The notes beneath the pieces are model-generated. The model searched no databases. It saw only the letters and a program-made list of their open reading frames with translations, and was not told where the DNA came from. Below are positions 22,374-34,381 of a stretch of DNA of 64,000 bases, one piece after another. Origin of the DNA: Agaricus subrufescens. Lineage: Eukaryota; Basidiomycota; Agaricomycetes; Agaricales; Agaricaceae. Positions within the stretch are counted from its first letter, which is position 1. Every line of letters begins with the position of its first letter. Where the stretch lies: positions 1,240,001 to 1,304,000 of the forward strand of contig CM057058.1 of assembly GCA_029945375.1 (NCBI GenBank). Reading direction: 5' to 3'. The translations under genes and the position numbers were made by a program.

Positions 22374-25345
22374 GTAAGACCAATTTGCGTGTCTTGTTCC
22401 GCACCAACTTACTTCATTCATCAGCTCTTGGGATATCAGGCGACCTTCAACATTGCACTAGGTCTCTTTATGTAGACAGAGCGTCACAGGACACCCTCGA
22501 CCAACGCTTACATACGTCACCTTCAATCACTACCATTACTGCCACTGCCTCGAGCTCTTTGTCCTCCCATCCCCACTCAGAGCAGACGTTCATACCGGCC
22601 CCAGTAGTTTCTCACCCATCGGATCCTAGATATACTCAAAATTATGAGGGCCACTTTTTGGTCGGCGGAGCACCAACAAATTTGATCGGCCGATCCCCTT
22701 TGATGCCATGGCCAATGAGTCCAATTGACGTTGGTACTGTTACTAGGGAGCCTGCCCGTTCTGCGTCCATTCCCAATCCTACGGACTTGATCCAAGTACA
22801 GGAGCCTCCACCGCTAGTCGCAATAGATACGCCTTTAACATCCTTACAACAGTCCATGACAGCTGAACCTCTGAGCGTAAGCTTCTCTTATGATAGATGA
22901 TTATGAACGCAGAATTTGACACCCCCATAGCAATCCCTAAACTCGGATTTTTCGCAACCGCAGCGCCGGAACGTAGGCATGTTGTATCAAGCTCAGAATT
23001 TTACTGCGTCCGGGAATTTCATCGATGGCAATGTAGGCTACAGTAAGTTTCCTCTCTCTTCCTGGCTCATCTGCAATGACTATATCTTCCTTACTAGTTG
23101 CCTATAACTATATGTCTTCAAACCAATGTTGGTACTATTACTTCCTTATTCTACCCATATTGATTTATAGTTCCGTTAGTCATGAAAGAACTCCTTGAGA
23201 AAACCATACCTGGAGCGGAATTCGATTCTTCCGATCGCGATCCTCCGCCGCGATGCCATCCTGGAACTCGTTTGGCTATCCTCGGGCGCTGTCTGTATTT
23301 TATCTCCAACTGTGACGGTGTTAAGAAGATCCGTTGGGTAGTCGGCGCGGCAGGAGTAGGAAAGTCAGCCATCATGCAGAATGTGACCGAGTCTCCCGAG
23401 CTAGCAGTGGACTTCCACGCGTCGGTCTTCTTTTCCGTCAATGGACGGAATGATGGGACAAAAGCTGTCATGACCATTTCCTACCAGTTTGCAGCCAAAT
23501 CCCCGCTATATCGTCAGGTCATTGAACAAGAGATCGCGCGCGATCCATCACTCCTCCGATCATCGATTTCTAAGCAGTTCAAAAAGTTCATTACTGAACC
23601 CTTTAGCAACAACTCTCAACTCAAATCTGCGCGTCGGGTGCTAGTTATTATTGATGGCCTAGATGAGTGTCATGACACGCGCATCCAACAAGAACTCCTT
23701 CGTCTCATTTGTGATTCTTGCCTCACACACCCCTCCTCGCCCCTCGTATGGCTCATTGCAAGTCGCCCCGAAATTCACATCACTTCGTTCTTCTCTAGAA
23801 ACAATGTCATCGGCACATATGAGAAGGAGGAAATCCAAGTCGATTCTAATCAGGCCCGCGCTGATGTTGAATTGTACCTTCGTGATAAGTTCGTGGAAAT
23901 TAGAGATATGTTCCCCTCGCTTGATCCTCAGTGGCCTGAGGAACGGAACTTTTGGAAGCTCGCTGGCGCAGCCGGTGGACTATTTGCATATGCGCGTACG
24001 GTCATCAGATATATTAGTGACCCACGAGTTGCCAGCCCGACTTCCCAGTTCTCTGATGTTTTGTATATCATCGACAATCATCCGATGACCGATGTGTCAC
24101 GAGAAGAGCACCCAATGGCCCTACTTGATGCATTATACGACCGCATTCTTTCGAATGTTCCTGCCAAAATCATGTTTAACACGAGAAAAGTCTTACTCGC
24201 GTTAATGTTGTCCTGGGATTCATCCCTGTTCTTCTATGATACCAGCAGGAATTTTATTGTGCTGTGCAACTGGCTGGGTTTGACACGTAGTGAAGCATAT
24301 GCTGCTGTTAATCATCTCTATTCCGTTTTGCATGTCCCACAGTGCGACCAGGCACACAGGGAAGCGCTTCGACCCTTCCATAAATCATTCATGGATTATA
24401 TATCGGACTTCACCAGATCCAGGTTCTCCTTCAATATTAAACGTGAGGGCAGACAACTCATGACCCAATGTGCAGTAAGAATCTTGATGGAGGCTTCCCA
24501 TGGCGTCAGTTACGCAGGAGTGGATTATGAATTTCTTCATGGCACACTGTCGCGTGGTCCTGGTACTGGTGACAAGATTCCGCTCACCTGGTTTGCTGAT
24601 GAAGAAGTTGGTTGGGAGGACAATCAAACGAGGTTGACTTTGTATAAACTGGCATTAGGAGAGGTCCTGATTGGAATACAGGACGAAAATTCGACCTTCC
24701 GGAACGAGCCCTACATCCGTCTTCTGACAACTCGATTCGAGGAGTACAATGAAGGCTTTCCATACTCGGCATTGTGTGACGCGGTGTTTGTGAGTTTTTG
24801 ATTCGGCCGTCTATCTTCGTATGCTGAAAATGCACATGAGGACAAATCTCGACGTTCTGAATTCATGGCTGGGGGTGTACTCCGGGAAACACCTCTCAAG
24901 ATTATAGACATTTCAAGATTAAACGAACATGTAGATTTTCAGTTGCAGTTCCGGTGTCCTGCTACCAGTTTGACAAATTTATCTAGTCGCTGGGATGATT
25001 CCTGTCCGGTGAGTGGAAACTCTTGATATGCCTGCAACCAATATTGAGATCAGTGTCACGCAGCATGAACGGAAAGGCCAGTGGAAAGAGGGAGAGGATC
25101 AGGAGTGGAGCACCCGCTTTGATCCACGAGGTTTGTGTAATTGCTTTCGAAGGCTGAAACGTCAGTCGGAGGAATGGAAGACTCGATCTCCGGATCACAT
25201 TGTCTTAATTCCACCTACTTCAAGTTCGGATTGTTGTGTAGAATTTCGGTTTATTGATCCAGAGGATGGTATATCGGAGTGGACGTACTGGTTTTGGTGT
25301 ACGATATGGTCCGAGCAGCGTATGAAGTATGGTATTTATGCATGA
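22247..25345 (+). CDS. NLR copy 8 (B-type NACHT protein) with chimeric 5' end
   Basis: Exons 22247-22876, 22931-23042, 23098-23127, 23180-24789, 24841-25008 and 25064-25345 give about 943 aa. The usual MPDF..LPRFLR start is missing. Instead one frame runs from ATG 22247 through the A-type exon 2 remnant, its former intron and a B-type exon 1 tail without a stop. If translated, the protein has two exon-2-type motifs: a decayed A-type one and an intact B-type one (G-M-L-Y-Q-A-Q-N-F-T-A-S-G-N-F-I-D-G-N). Exon 4 has P-loop GAAGVGKSAIMQ, DGLDECHD and WLIASRPE. Exon 6 resembles copy 4 (G-L-C-N-C-F-R-R-L-K-R-Q). The NACHT body is intact; the start and 5' splicing are uncertain. Confidence 0.75.
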
Positions 25346-25509
25346 TGTACGATTTGGTGAGAAACCACGCGAAATTTTGCAACACTTACACGTACACAAA
25401 ATGTGAAGGAGATAAATGATTTTCTCATGTGAAGGGATAGGACCGGGTGAAGTCAAATTAAGTTCATGCCTAGAAGGGTTTTAGGATGAGGTTGCTATCA
25501 TTTGTTTTA

Positions 25510-25990
25510 TTTCGAAAGGGGAGATAACAATGGCCAACCGTCACCTCTCGCTGTCAATCACGCCGATCTCGGTGCCCAAGTTTGGCCTGCGAGATTTGGT
25601 TGCTCTGCCGTCTGGTCGTGGCACACATCTAGATTCCATGCATTCACCCCAGTCCATCTTCGGTTATTGAACGACGAAGTGTAGGTTCCTCTTCAAGTTC
25701 CACCTGAAAATTCCAAGGAACTCACGCCATTGCCATCGCAGCACCAGGAGCAGGAAATACTCAAGAAAGCGCATGATTTTCGTGTTGTAGGGTCACATCG
25801 TCTCATTGATAACAGGAGTAAGTTGTATTGAATTCTATTGCCGAATCAAAGACTCAGTCTTAAACATCATATTTGCTAGTATCGTTAATGAGCTACGAGG
25901 CTCCGAATCAACCTACGTATTGTATCCGGATTTGTTACCATTATTGATCGACAGCCTGGCGGTTATGGAAAAACTTCTGAATTGAATGAA
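25510..25990 (+). pseudogene. NLR copy 9: decayed 5' remnant (A-type)
   Basis: Short pieces of exon 1, exon 2 (K-K-A-H-D-F-R-V-V-G-S motif, about 25765-25815), exon 3 and the first codons of the NACHT exon (about 25960-25985) can be recognised in order. They carry stops and small indels. Similarity ends just after the M-E-K-L-L start of the NACHT exon. Confidence 0.65.
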
Positions 25991-27169
25991 AATGCGACTG
26001 CTGCAGATATCACCCATAAGCGTTCCGTGATCATTGTTTGTGCATTGTTTATTCTCCTTCCATCCCGCGTTCTAGCTCTGGCTTCCACAGTTCAGCACTA
26101 CACCTAGTTCCTTGTTTTCCACTCCCGCTCAATTTTTGCTGTTACAGCTACTACAACATTAACGTTTTCGACGCGTTCACAGCAGTCTCGGTCACAGGAC
26201 AAGCAAGTGCGAGTCTCTCCTATAAGCTTCGCTGTGAATGATGGGATTAGCACGTTTTAAGAAACCTCCAGGCGATTATATGCCGTGACATTTGGGTTGG
26301 AATGAATATGTGACTGCCCAAGTCTACAACCTTGGCGCGACATAGAACTTTGCTGACGAAAACACGAGTAACAGTGAGATGCACTTTCTTTGAGTCGTTG
26401 CTTCTTCTGGGCTGACAAAATTTCTAGAATTCGTGATATCACTGGCCCGAAAATTAAAGCGACCATCGTCCCTAATATGTGACATTGGTTGGCCGCCATT
26501 TATTCAACTACAAGCAACCATCTACTTGAATATCCACGCCCGTGTCCCTGGCCTGCGACCGCAATCTACGCTGCGGCATCATCCCAGAGGTTGCTTGGGG
26601 CAATGTCAAGTTCCTTCCAACGCCTGCGTATCATGAGACTTGGCGGTCACGACGATTGAGGGATGCTCGAGGAGTTGGAGTTTGTTGGCTCGTTTTCATT
26701 CGAGTGGTATGAAGCTTGGGGGTCAAAAGGGAAGTTTGTGGCGACGGTAATGTCTTTTTGTGGTAATGAAAAAGTGAGGTTAGGTTGGGCAAGGTAAGGA
26801 TGGTGTATGGTTCGGAGGATGAAGGCCGGGGCTATGGAGTAGGGAAAGACGTTCATGAGGGGGGAGCGTCGTTGAAGTCTGACGTCCGTATTGAGATCTT
26901 CCACGGATTCCTCAGTTTTACACAGGGGGACCTGATGCCATTTGCATCTTTATATGCCCATCCGGTAATATAGAATATCGTAGTCTGGGAAGTGGATCAA
27001 GAATAGATCAGAATGTGGCCGTGAGATCAGGCTCATAGCTACTCAGATGGCGGTCGGTATGATTGTTGCATTTGTTGCCGTGAGCAGTTGGCAGACAAGG
27101 GGCAGCACCTCTCTGAAAGCAGCGTGTTCGAACGCCGGATGGAACACACAGAATGGTCAGAGAGGTGTC
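25991..27169. other. Region of decayed NLR debris
   Basis: Around 26190-26440 I see further faint exon 1 and exon 2 sequence of an A-type unit, including F-A-D-E-N-T-S-N-S before a donor-like site. The rest shows no gene. The block is a graveyard of at least one more unit between copies 8 and 10. Confidence 0.4.
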
Positions 27170-27414
27170 TATAAATGGCGTTGCATCTCTGTACGCTGAC
27201 CGTGGGGGCGATGCAGCGGATGCGCCTCGCTAGCCCCCCAACCGTGGGCGAACCTGAGACCATGGATTCTGTGTTGGGGTGTGCAGACTGAACGAGTGCC
27301 GGTGGGATTGGCTGGAGGCACCGGCCGTGTGGGAAAGATGCGGGCACTAGTCCTTCGATGGAGGCACGTTGCATGCGCGTCTAATGCGCCTTGCTTCAGC
27401 CTCCCACACCGCCC
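27170..27414 (+). promoter_or_regulatory. Promoter and leader of NLR copy 10
   Basis: TATAAATG lies at 27170-27177. From about 27311 to the ATG (27415) the sequence is almost identical to the region before copy 11 (about 31324-31426). The shared block contains an out-of-frame upstream ATG (27338) whose frame overlaps the main start. Confidence 0.5.
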
Positions 27415-30377
27415 ATGCCTGCGTCTTCTTTCCCCGCTCGATACTCGCCCTATCACCACTCACGACACTCTCGCTCACCAAATCCATCGCCAGCTGGCCT
27501 CAGTGATGGCCGAGTCTCCTCGCCTTCTCATCCTAACCCTTCTCCTGCTGCACGCTCTCGTCCTCCCTCTACATGCGGTACTCGGGGGCAGGCTGCACTT
27601 GCTGCCACTGGCACCTCTCGTCCACTAACTTCAAGCAACCTCACAAATTCAATTTTCGAAGGCCCCGGTCGCGATGACAGGTCGATAGCAAATCGCAGTG
27701 GCCCACCGTCACAGGTTCTACAGGCAATCGCGCCAATCGATGTTGTTGAGCCGGGCTGTGCGCCACAGCCTCCTCCCCCGGACTCGATTGCGCATCTGCC
27801 CGTTCATCTCCCACATCTTCCCTATTCCCCAGACTCAACTCAATCCATGCATCCATCGTGTTCCCGCATGGCGGTGCCGCATCAATATGTTGGCTGGGAA
27901 CACCAGCGCGTGAGCATCATTTATGATTTCACCTGTGATCCGGGATGCTGAGGCATTCAAAGATACACCCAGGAATGGCCACGCCACTGGCGCAATACCC
28001 GACTCAAGAAAGTTTCAGAGGCGCACATGATTTCACGATGTTGGGAGCGCACTTCATTGACAACCCGACTGGGAATGGTAAGAGATATACAGCCTACCAA
28101 TATGTGTCAGGAATTGAACGGTATCCTCGATAGTCACATTGACGAACAATTTCAACATGTCGACAAACTGTTAGTAGCTTGCCCCTTTCCTTGCCCCTGC
28201 TGATTACCAGTCTGTCAGTCATGGAAAAACTTCTGGAGAGGACGATCCGTGGAGCAGCGTCCGATTCCTCCGATCGTTATCCACCACCACGATGTCATCC
28301 CGGTACACGTTTGGACATCCTCGAACGATGCCTTTGTTTTATCATCCAATGCTGTGAGAAGCAAAAGATGCGCTGGGTAGTCGGTGCGGCGGGCGTTGGA
28401 AAGTCTGCTATCATGCAAAGTGTCGCCGACTCTCCCCAACTTCAAGTCGCCTCGAGCGCATCCGTCTTCTTTTCTATCAATGGACGTGACGATGGAACCA
28501 AGGCCATCATGACATTTTCCTATCAGCTTGCCGCCATATCTGAAGTGTACTGTCGTATCATTGAGGATAAAATCAGGCGTGAACCATCCCTGCTGGAGGC
28601 GTCAATGCCCGTTCAGTTTCAAAAATTCATTGTTGATCCCTTCATTCACAATCACGTCCTAAATTCCGCTGGGCGTGTATTGATCATAATTGATGGACTC
28701 GATGAGTGCAAAGGCACGCACATCCAGGTCGAGCTCCTCCGCCTTATCTCTACTTTCTGCATCTCCCATCCCTCCTCGCCCATCGCATGGCTTATCGCTA
28801 GCCGCCCCGAAATGCACATCACTTCATTCTTTTCAAGACCCGAGGTAGCACCAGCATATGAGAAGGACGAAATCGCTGTGGATTCTGACCAGGCTCGGGC
28901 AGATGTTGAACGATATCTTCGCGACGAGTTGACGGAGATAAGGAAAGCGTCTGACTGTCTCAGTCCACAATGGCCTGACGAACAGCATCTGTGGAAATTG
29001 GCCCGTGCTGCGGGCGGACTATTCGCATATGCGCAAACAGCCGTCAGATACATCGGAGATCCAAATGTTGGAGACCCGGTAACACAGCTCTCTGACGTCC
29101 TGAATGTCATTGATGAGCTTCCTCTACACGGTGTACCACATGACCAGCATCCGATGGCTCTACTTGATGCGTTGTATACCCGAATTCTGTCGAATATTCC
29201 TCCCCGAGTGTTGATAAATGCTCGAAAATTCCTATTGTTATTAGCGTCACGTTGGCATTCTGCCACCTATTTGAACTCCGAGCAGCGCTTTGTTATCTTT
29301 TGCAATTGGTTAGGTCTGACTGCCGATGAAGCGTATGCTGCTCTCAATCGCCTCCGGTCTATTTTGAATTTGCCCCAACGCCATGAAGCGCTTGAAAAAT
29401 CGCTCCAACCATTCCATAAATCACTCATCGACTACCTATTCCGGTCCGGGTTTTCCACCAACATCGAACTTGAAGTACAGGAAATTAAGACCCAATGTGC
29501 GTTTAGGGTACTAAACGAAGCTCCTGGTGGTGTTGGTTTCGGTGGTGCTGATCTTGGTAACGTGGATTACCGCTTTAGATATGGCGTCCTGGCTTGCACT
29601 GGTGGTACTTGTGATCAGATTTCAATTACTTGGCAGGGTGATGAACGAGATGATAAGCGCACACGGTTGGCTATGTATAAGCTGGCTGTGGGAGAGGTTG
29701 CGGCCGGGATGAAACGAGGAGATCCGGTGTTCCAGACTGAGTTCTGCATTCGCCTCTTGACTACTCAATTTAAGGTTTATGACGACGACGATTTTCCTTA
29801 CCGTGAGTTGTGCGCATTTGTGTTTGTGAGTGGCACAGGATCTATTCCTTTCATATCTCTGTGACTAAAATTATGCATCAGGATAAATCTCGGTGTCATG
29901 AATTTATGATGCGCGGCATACTCAAGCAAATACCTGCGAGGGAAATTTCCATCCTCCGAATCTATGAAGATTTCGAACTTGGGCTGCAGTTCCATCGTCC
30001 CGTAACAACAACGACTCCATCTGACCCATGGAATTCGTCTTGCGACGTGAGTGAAATATTTGCGTTTATGCGTACCTGTTGAATTTATGTTGTAGCATGA
30101 ACGGGTGGGCCAATGGGTCCAAGGAAAGGAGCACAGTTGGACAACTGTCTTTAAGAAACGCGATTGTAATTTCTGCTTTGAAAGGCTTAAACGCCAATTA
30201 GAGAGTTGGGTTAGCCGTCATCCTGATGATGCTGTCACCATTATGTTCACTTCAACACCACTCAGCTGTGTTGAAGTTCGGCTTGTTGATCCGGAGGATG
30301 GTGTATCAGAGTGGACTTATTGGTTCTGGATTGAACTTAAGGAGGCGGAGCGTAAGAGGCTCGGGAGCACTATATAA
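27415..30377 (+). CDS. NLR copy 10 (C-type NACHT protein), intact
   Basis: Predicted protein of 899 aa from exons 27415-27909, 27963-28077, 28134-28169, 28219-29825, 29882-30046 and 30096-30377. The start differs from A and B types: MPASSFPARYSPYHHSRHSR, with no LPRFLR. Exon 2 has F-R-G-A-H-D-F-T-M-L-G-A-H-F-I-D-N. The NACHT exon opens F-M-E-K-L-L-E-R-T-I-R-G with RYPPPRCHPGTRLDILERC, P-loop GAAGVGKSAIMQ, DGLDEC and WLIASRPE. The conserved REEHPMALLDALY of the other types is here H-D-Q-H-P-M-A-L-L-D-A-L-Y. The last exon has D-C-N-F-C-F-E-R-L-K-R-Q and EWTYWFW. It is a close sister of copy 11 in both coding and upstream sequence, so the duplication is recent. Confidence 0.9.
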
Positions 30378-31426
30378 TATATTGTTTTTCTATCGAGTAG
30401 GTCACGCTTGCGGAGGGGCCTACACTCAAGACGGCCCACAAATCTCAAGACGACCTTAAGCTCTGAGTCTCGAGTCATCGCAGGGATGAAACTCAATAGT
30501 ATAAGGCTACTCTTGGCCTTCGAACTCGCCTCTCCGCAACGTACAAGAGCATTCGCCCAGCATTTTGGCAGCTGGAAAATGGAGGAGAAGGCAGAGGAAA
30601 GATTTTGTTTCCATTCAGTTAGGACATCGGGTACAAATTTTCATGTCATTTTCTTTTATCGTCGGTGGCTTTTGCCAGTCAGTTCTCTATGCTAAAGAAT
30701 TTGTGTATAAAGAGGTTTGCTGTAATAGGATATCATCGAATAATTACCCCATTTCCTTGTTCATTGTTCGATCAAGCGTCCATTATTATCTCAAAATCTC
30801 CAACCGTCATCTTAGAACCTGCCCTCCCAATCTTGTGTCTCTGTTTCTCTGTCTCTTTGTCGTCTCGCTCCCCAGTGTCCCTTGCTTTGTGGTCTCAGCG
30901 CACTCAAAACTTCACTCCCGGGTCTGAAGCCTCGCGAGTGTTTCGTCGACCTCACACTCTTGAAGGACTCGTTACCTCTTCACGGGTACGGCAATTAAAA
31001 GGACTTGCGAGATTTGTGATATGCGGCAAGAGGGTTCAAAGATTCGTGGTCATACACATTCAGAAATACATGATGCTTGGAGGGCCAGAATTTGAAGCAC
31101 AGAGGATGATGGTGGTCGATGAAGGTGGATCAGGGGAAGTAGGGGCGGTAAAGGATTTGGAGGAGGGGGGGAGGAGCGTTTAGTGTAATGGAGGACAGTC
31201 ATGAGTTGTTCGGAGATGCCGCTTGAGCGGGTGATGCCAACTTTGCTGCAGGGTCGTGGCATGGGAGTGGTGCTTCTGTCGGGAAAGTGTGCCGGTAGAA
31301 TTGGCGTGCCTGATTGCCAGCCACCTGAGGCACCGGCTGTGTGGGAAAGATGCGGGCACTAGTGCTTCGATGGAGGCACGTTGCATGCGCGTCTAATGCA
31401 CCTTGCTTCAGCCTCCCACATCGTCC
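30378..31426. other. Spacer between copies 10 and 11
   Basis: Just over 1 kb without a supported gene. Open frames in 30565-31183 have no recognisable domain. The last ~100 bp form the conserved C-type leader, with an upstream ATG at about 31350. Confidence 0.45.
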
Positions 31427-34381
31427 ATGCCTGCCTTTTCTTTGCATGTGCCCCGATCCTGGCCTTTTCGCCGCTCACAGCGCTCTCGGTCACCAAATCC
31501 ATCTCCAACTGGCCTCGCCGATAGCCTAGCCTCCTCGCCTTCTCCGCCTCCTAGCCCTTCTGCTGCACCCTCTCGTCCTCCCTCTACATGCGGTACCCCA
31601 GGGCAGGCTACATATACTGCCACTGGCACCTCTCGTCCACTAGCTTCGAGCAATCTCACAAATTCAATTTTCGAAGGCCCCGGTCGCGATGACAGGTCGA
31701 CAGAAAATCGCAGTGGTCCACCGTTGCAGGTTCTACAAGCAATCGCCCCAATCGATGTTGCTAAGCCGGGCTCTGCACCACAGCTTCCTCCCCAGGACTC
31801 GATTGCGCATCCGCCCACTCATCTCGCACATCTTCTCTATTCCCCAAACATGCATCCATCGTGTTCGCCCATGGCGGTGTCGCATCAATCTTTTGGCTCG
31901 GAACACCAGCGCGTGAGTATCGTTTATGATTTCACCTATGATACGGGATGCTGAGGCGTTCAAAGACAAACCCAGGAATGGCCACGCAACTGGCGCAATA
32001 TCCGACTCAAGAAAATTTCAAAGATGCTCGTGATTTCACGATGTTGGGAGCAAACTTCTTTGAGCACAATAAAGGCAACGGTAAGAAACATACCATTCAC
32101 TAGTATGTGTTAGGAGCTGAACGCTATCTTCGCTAGTCACATTGACAAACAACATCAACATTTCGACAAACTGTAAGTAGCCTGCCTATTTCGTTGCCCC
32201 TGTTGATCACCAAGTCTGGCAGTCATGAGGGACCTTCTGGAGAGGACGATCCGTGGCGCGGCGTCTGATTCCTCCGATCGCTATCCACCACCACGATGTC
32301 ATCCCGGTACACGTTTGGACATCCTCGAACGATGCCTCTGTTTTATCATCCAATGCTGTGAGAAGCAAAAGATGCGCTGGGTAGTCGGTGCGGCGGGCGT
32401 TGGAAAGTCTGCCATCATGCAAAGTGTCGCCGACTCTCCCCAACTTCAAGTCGCCTCAAGCGCATCCGTGTTCTTTTCTATCAATGGACGTGACGACGGG
32501 ACCAGGGCCATCATGACATTTTCCTATCAGCTTGCCGCCAAATCTGAAGTGTACTGTCGGATCATTGAGGATAAAATCAGGCGTGAACCGTCCCTGCTGG
32601 AGGCGTCAATACCCGTTCAGTTTGAAAAATTCATTGTCGATCCCTTCATCCACAATCACGTCCTAAATTCCGCTGGGCGTGTGTTGATCATCATAGATGG
32701 ACTTGACGAGTGCAAAGGCACGCACATTCAGGTCGAGCTCCTCCGGCTTATATCTACTTTCTGCATCTCTTATCCATCCTCGCCCATCGCATGGCTTATT
32801 GCTAGCCGCCCCGAAATGCACATCGCTTCTTTCTTTTCAAGACCCGAGGTAGCACCAGCATATGAGAAGGAGGAGATCCCCGTGGACTCTGACCAGGCTC
32901 GGGCAGATGTTGAACGATATCTTCGCGACGAGTTGACGGAGATAAGGAAAGCGTCTGACTGTCTCAGTCCACAATGGCCTGACGAACAGCATCTGTGGAA
33001 ATTGGCCCATGCTGCGGGCGGACTATTCGCATATGCGCAAACTGCCATCAGATACATCGGAGATCCAAATGTTGAAGATCCGGTGACACAGCTTTCTGAC
33101 GTCCTGAATGTCATTGATCAAGTTCCTCTACGCGGTGTACCACAGGATCAGCATCCGATGGCTCTACTTGATGCGTTGTATACCCGAATTCTGTCGAATA
33201 TTCCTCCTCGAGTGTTGATAAATGCTCGAAAATTCCTATTGTTAATAGCATCAGGTTGGAATTCTGCCATCGTTTATTACCCCGAGGAGCGCTTTGTTAT
33301 CTTTTGCAATTGGCTAGGTTTGACTGCCGATGAAGCATATGCCGCTCTCAATCGCCTCCGGTCTATTTTGAATTTGCCCCAACGCCATGAAGCGCTTGAA
33401 AAATCGCTCGAACCATTCCATAAATCACTCATCGACTATCTATTCCGGTCCGGGTTTTCCACCAACATCGAACTTGAAGCACAGGAAATCAAGACCCAAT
33501 GTGCATTTAGGGTACTAAACGAAACTCCTGGTGGTGTTGGTTTCGGTGGTGTTTATCTTGGTAACGTGACTTACCGCTTTGAATATGGCACCCTGGCTTG
33601 CACTGGTGGTACTTGTGACCAGATTTCAATTACTTGGCAGGGTGATGAACAAGATGATAAGCGCACACGGTTGGCTATGTATAAGCTGGCTGTGGGAGAG
33701 GTTGCGGCCGGGATGAAACGAGGAGATCTGATGTTCCAGACCGAGTTCTGCATTCGGCTCTTGACTACTCAATTTAAGGTTTATGATGACGACGATTTTC
33801 CGTATCATGAGTTGTGCGAATTTGTGTTTGTGAGTGCCACAATATCTGTTTCTTTCATATGCGTGTGACTAAAATTATGCGTCAGGATAAATCTCGGTGT
33901 CATGAATTTATGTCGTGCGGCATACTCAAGCAAATACCTGCGAGGGAAATTTCCATCCTCAAAATCTACCGTGATTTCAAACTTAAGCTGCAGTTCCGTC
34001 GTCCCGTGACAACGACGATTCTACCTAATCCATGGAATTCGTCTTGCGATGTGAGTGACATATTTGCCTTTATGCGTCCCTGCTGAATTTATGTTGTAGC
34101 ATGAACGGGTGGGCCAATGGGACCAAGGACAGGAGCACAGTTGGACAACTGTCTTTAAGCAAAGCGATTGTGATTTCTGTTCTGAAAGACTTCAACGCCA
34201 ATTCGAGAGTTGGATTAGCCGTCATCCGGATGATGTTGTCACCATTATGTTCACTTCAGCAAACTGCAGCTGCGTTGAAGTTCGGCTTCTTGATCCGGAG
34301 GATGGTGTATCAGAGTGGACTTATTGGTTCTGGATCGAGCTTAAGGAGGAGGAGCGTAAGAAGCTTGGGAGCACTATATAA
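31427..34381 (+). CDS. NLR copy 11 (C-type NACHT protein), intact
   Basis: Predicted protein of 896 aa from exons 31427-31912, 31966-32080, 32137-32172, 32223-33829, 33886-34050 and 34100-34381. It is highly similar to copy 10 throughout. Exon 2 motif: F-K-D-A-R-D-F-T-M-L-G-A-N-F, then F-E-H-N in place of I-D-N. P-loop GAAGVGKSAIMQ, DGLDEC and WLIASRPE are intact. Differences from copy 10 cluster in the variable C-terminal segment (Y-L-G-N-V-T-Y-R-F-E-Y-G versus D-L-G-N-V-D-Y-R-F-R-Y-G) and in exon 5. It is the last unit of the array; beyond it transposons begin. Confidence 0.9.

Noticed and set aside
30565..31183. Possible small genes between copies 10 and 11
   Set aside because: No domain, no conserved counterpart at other spacers, and low-complexity stretches.
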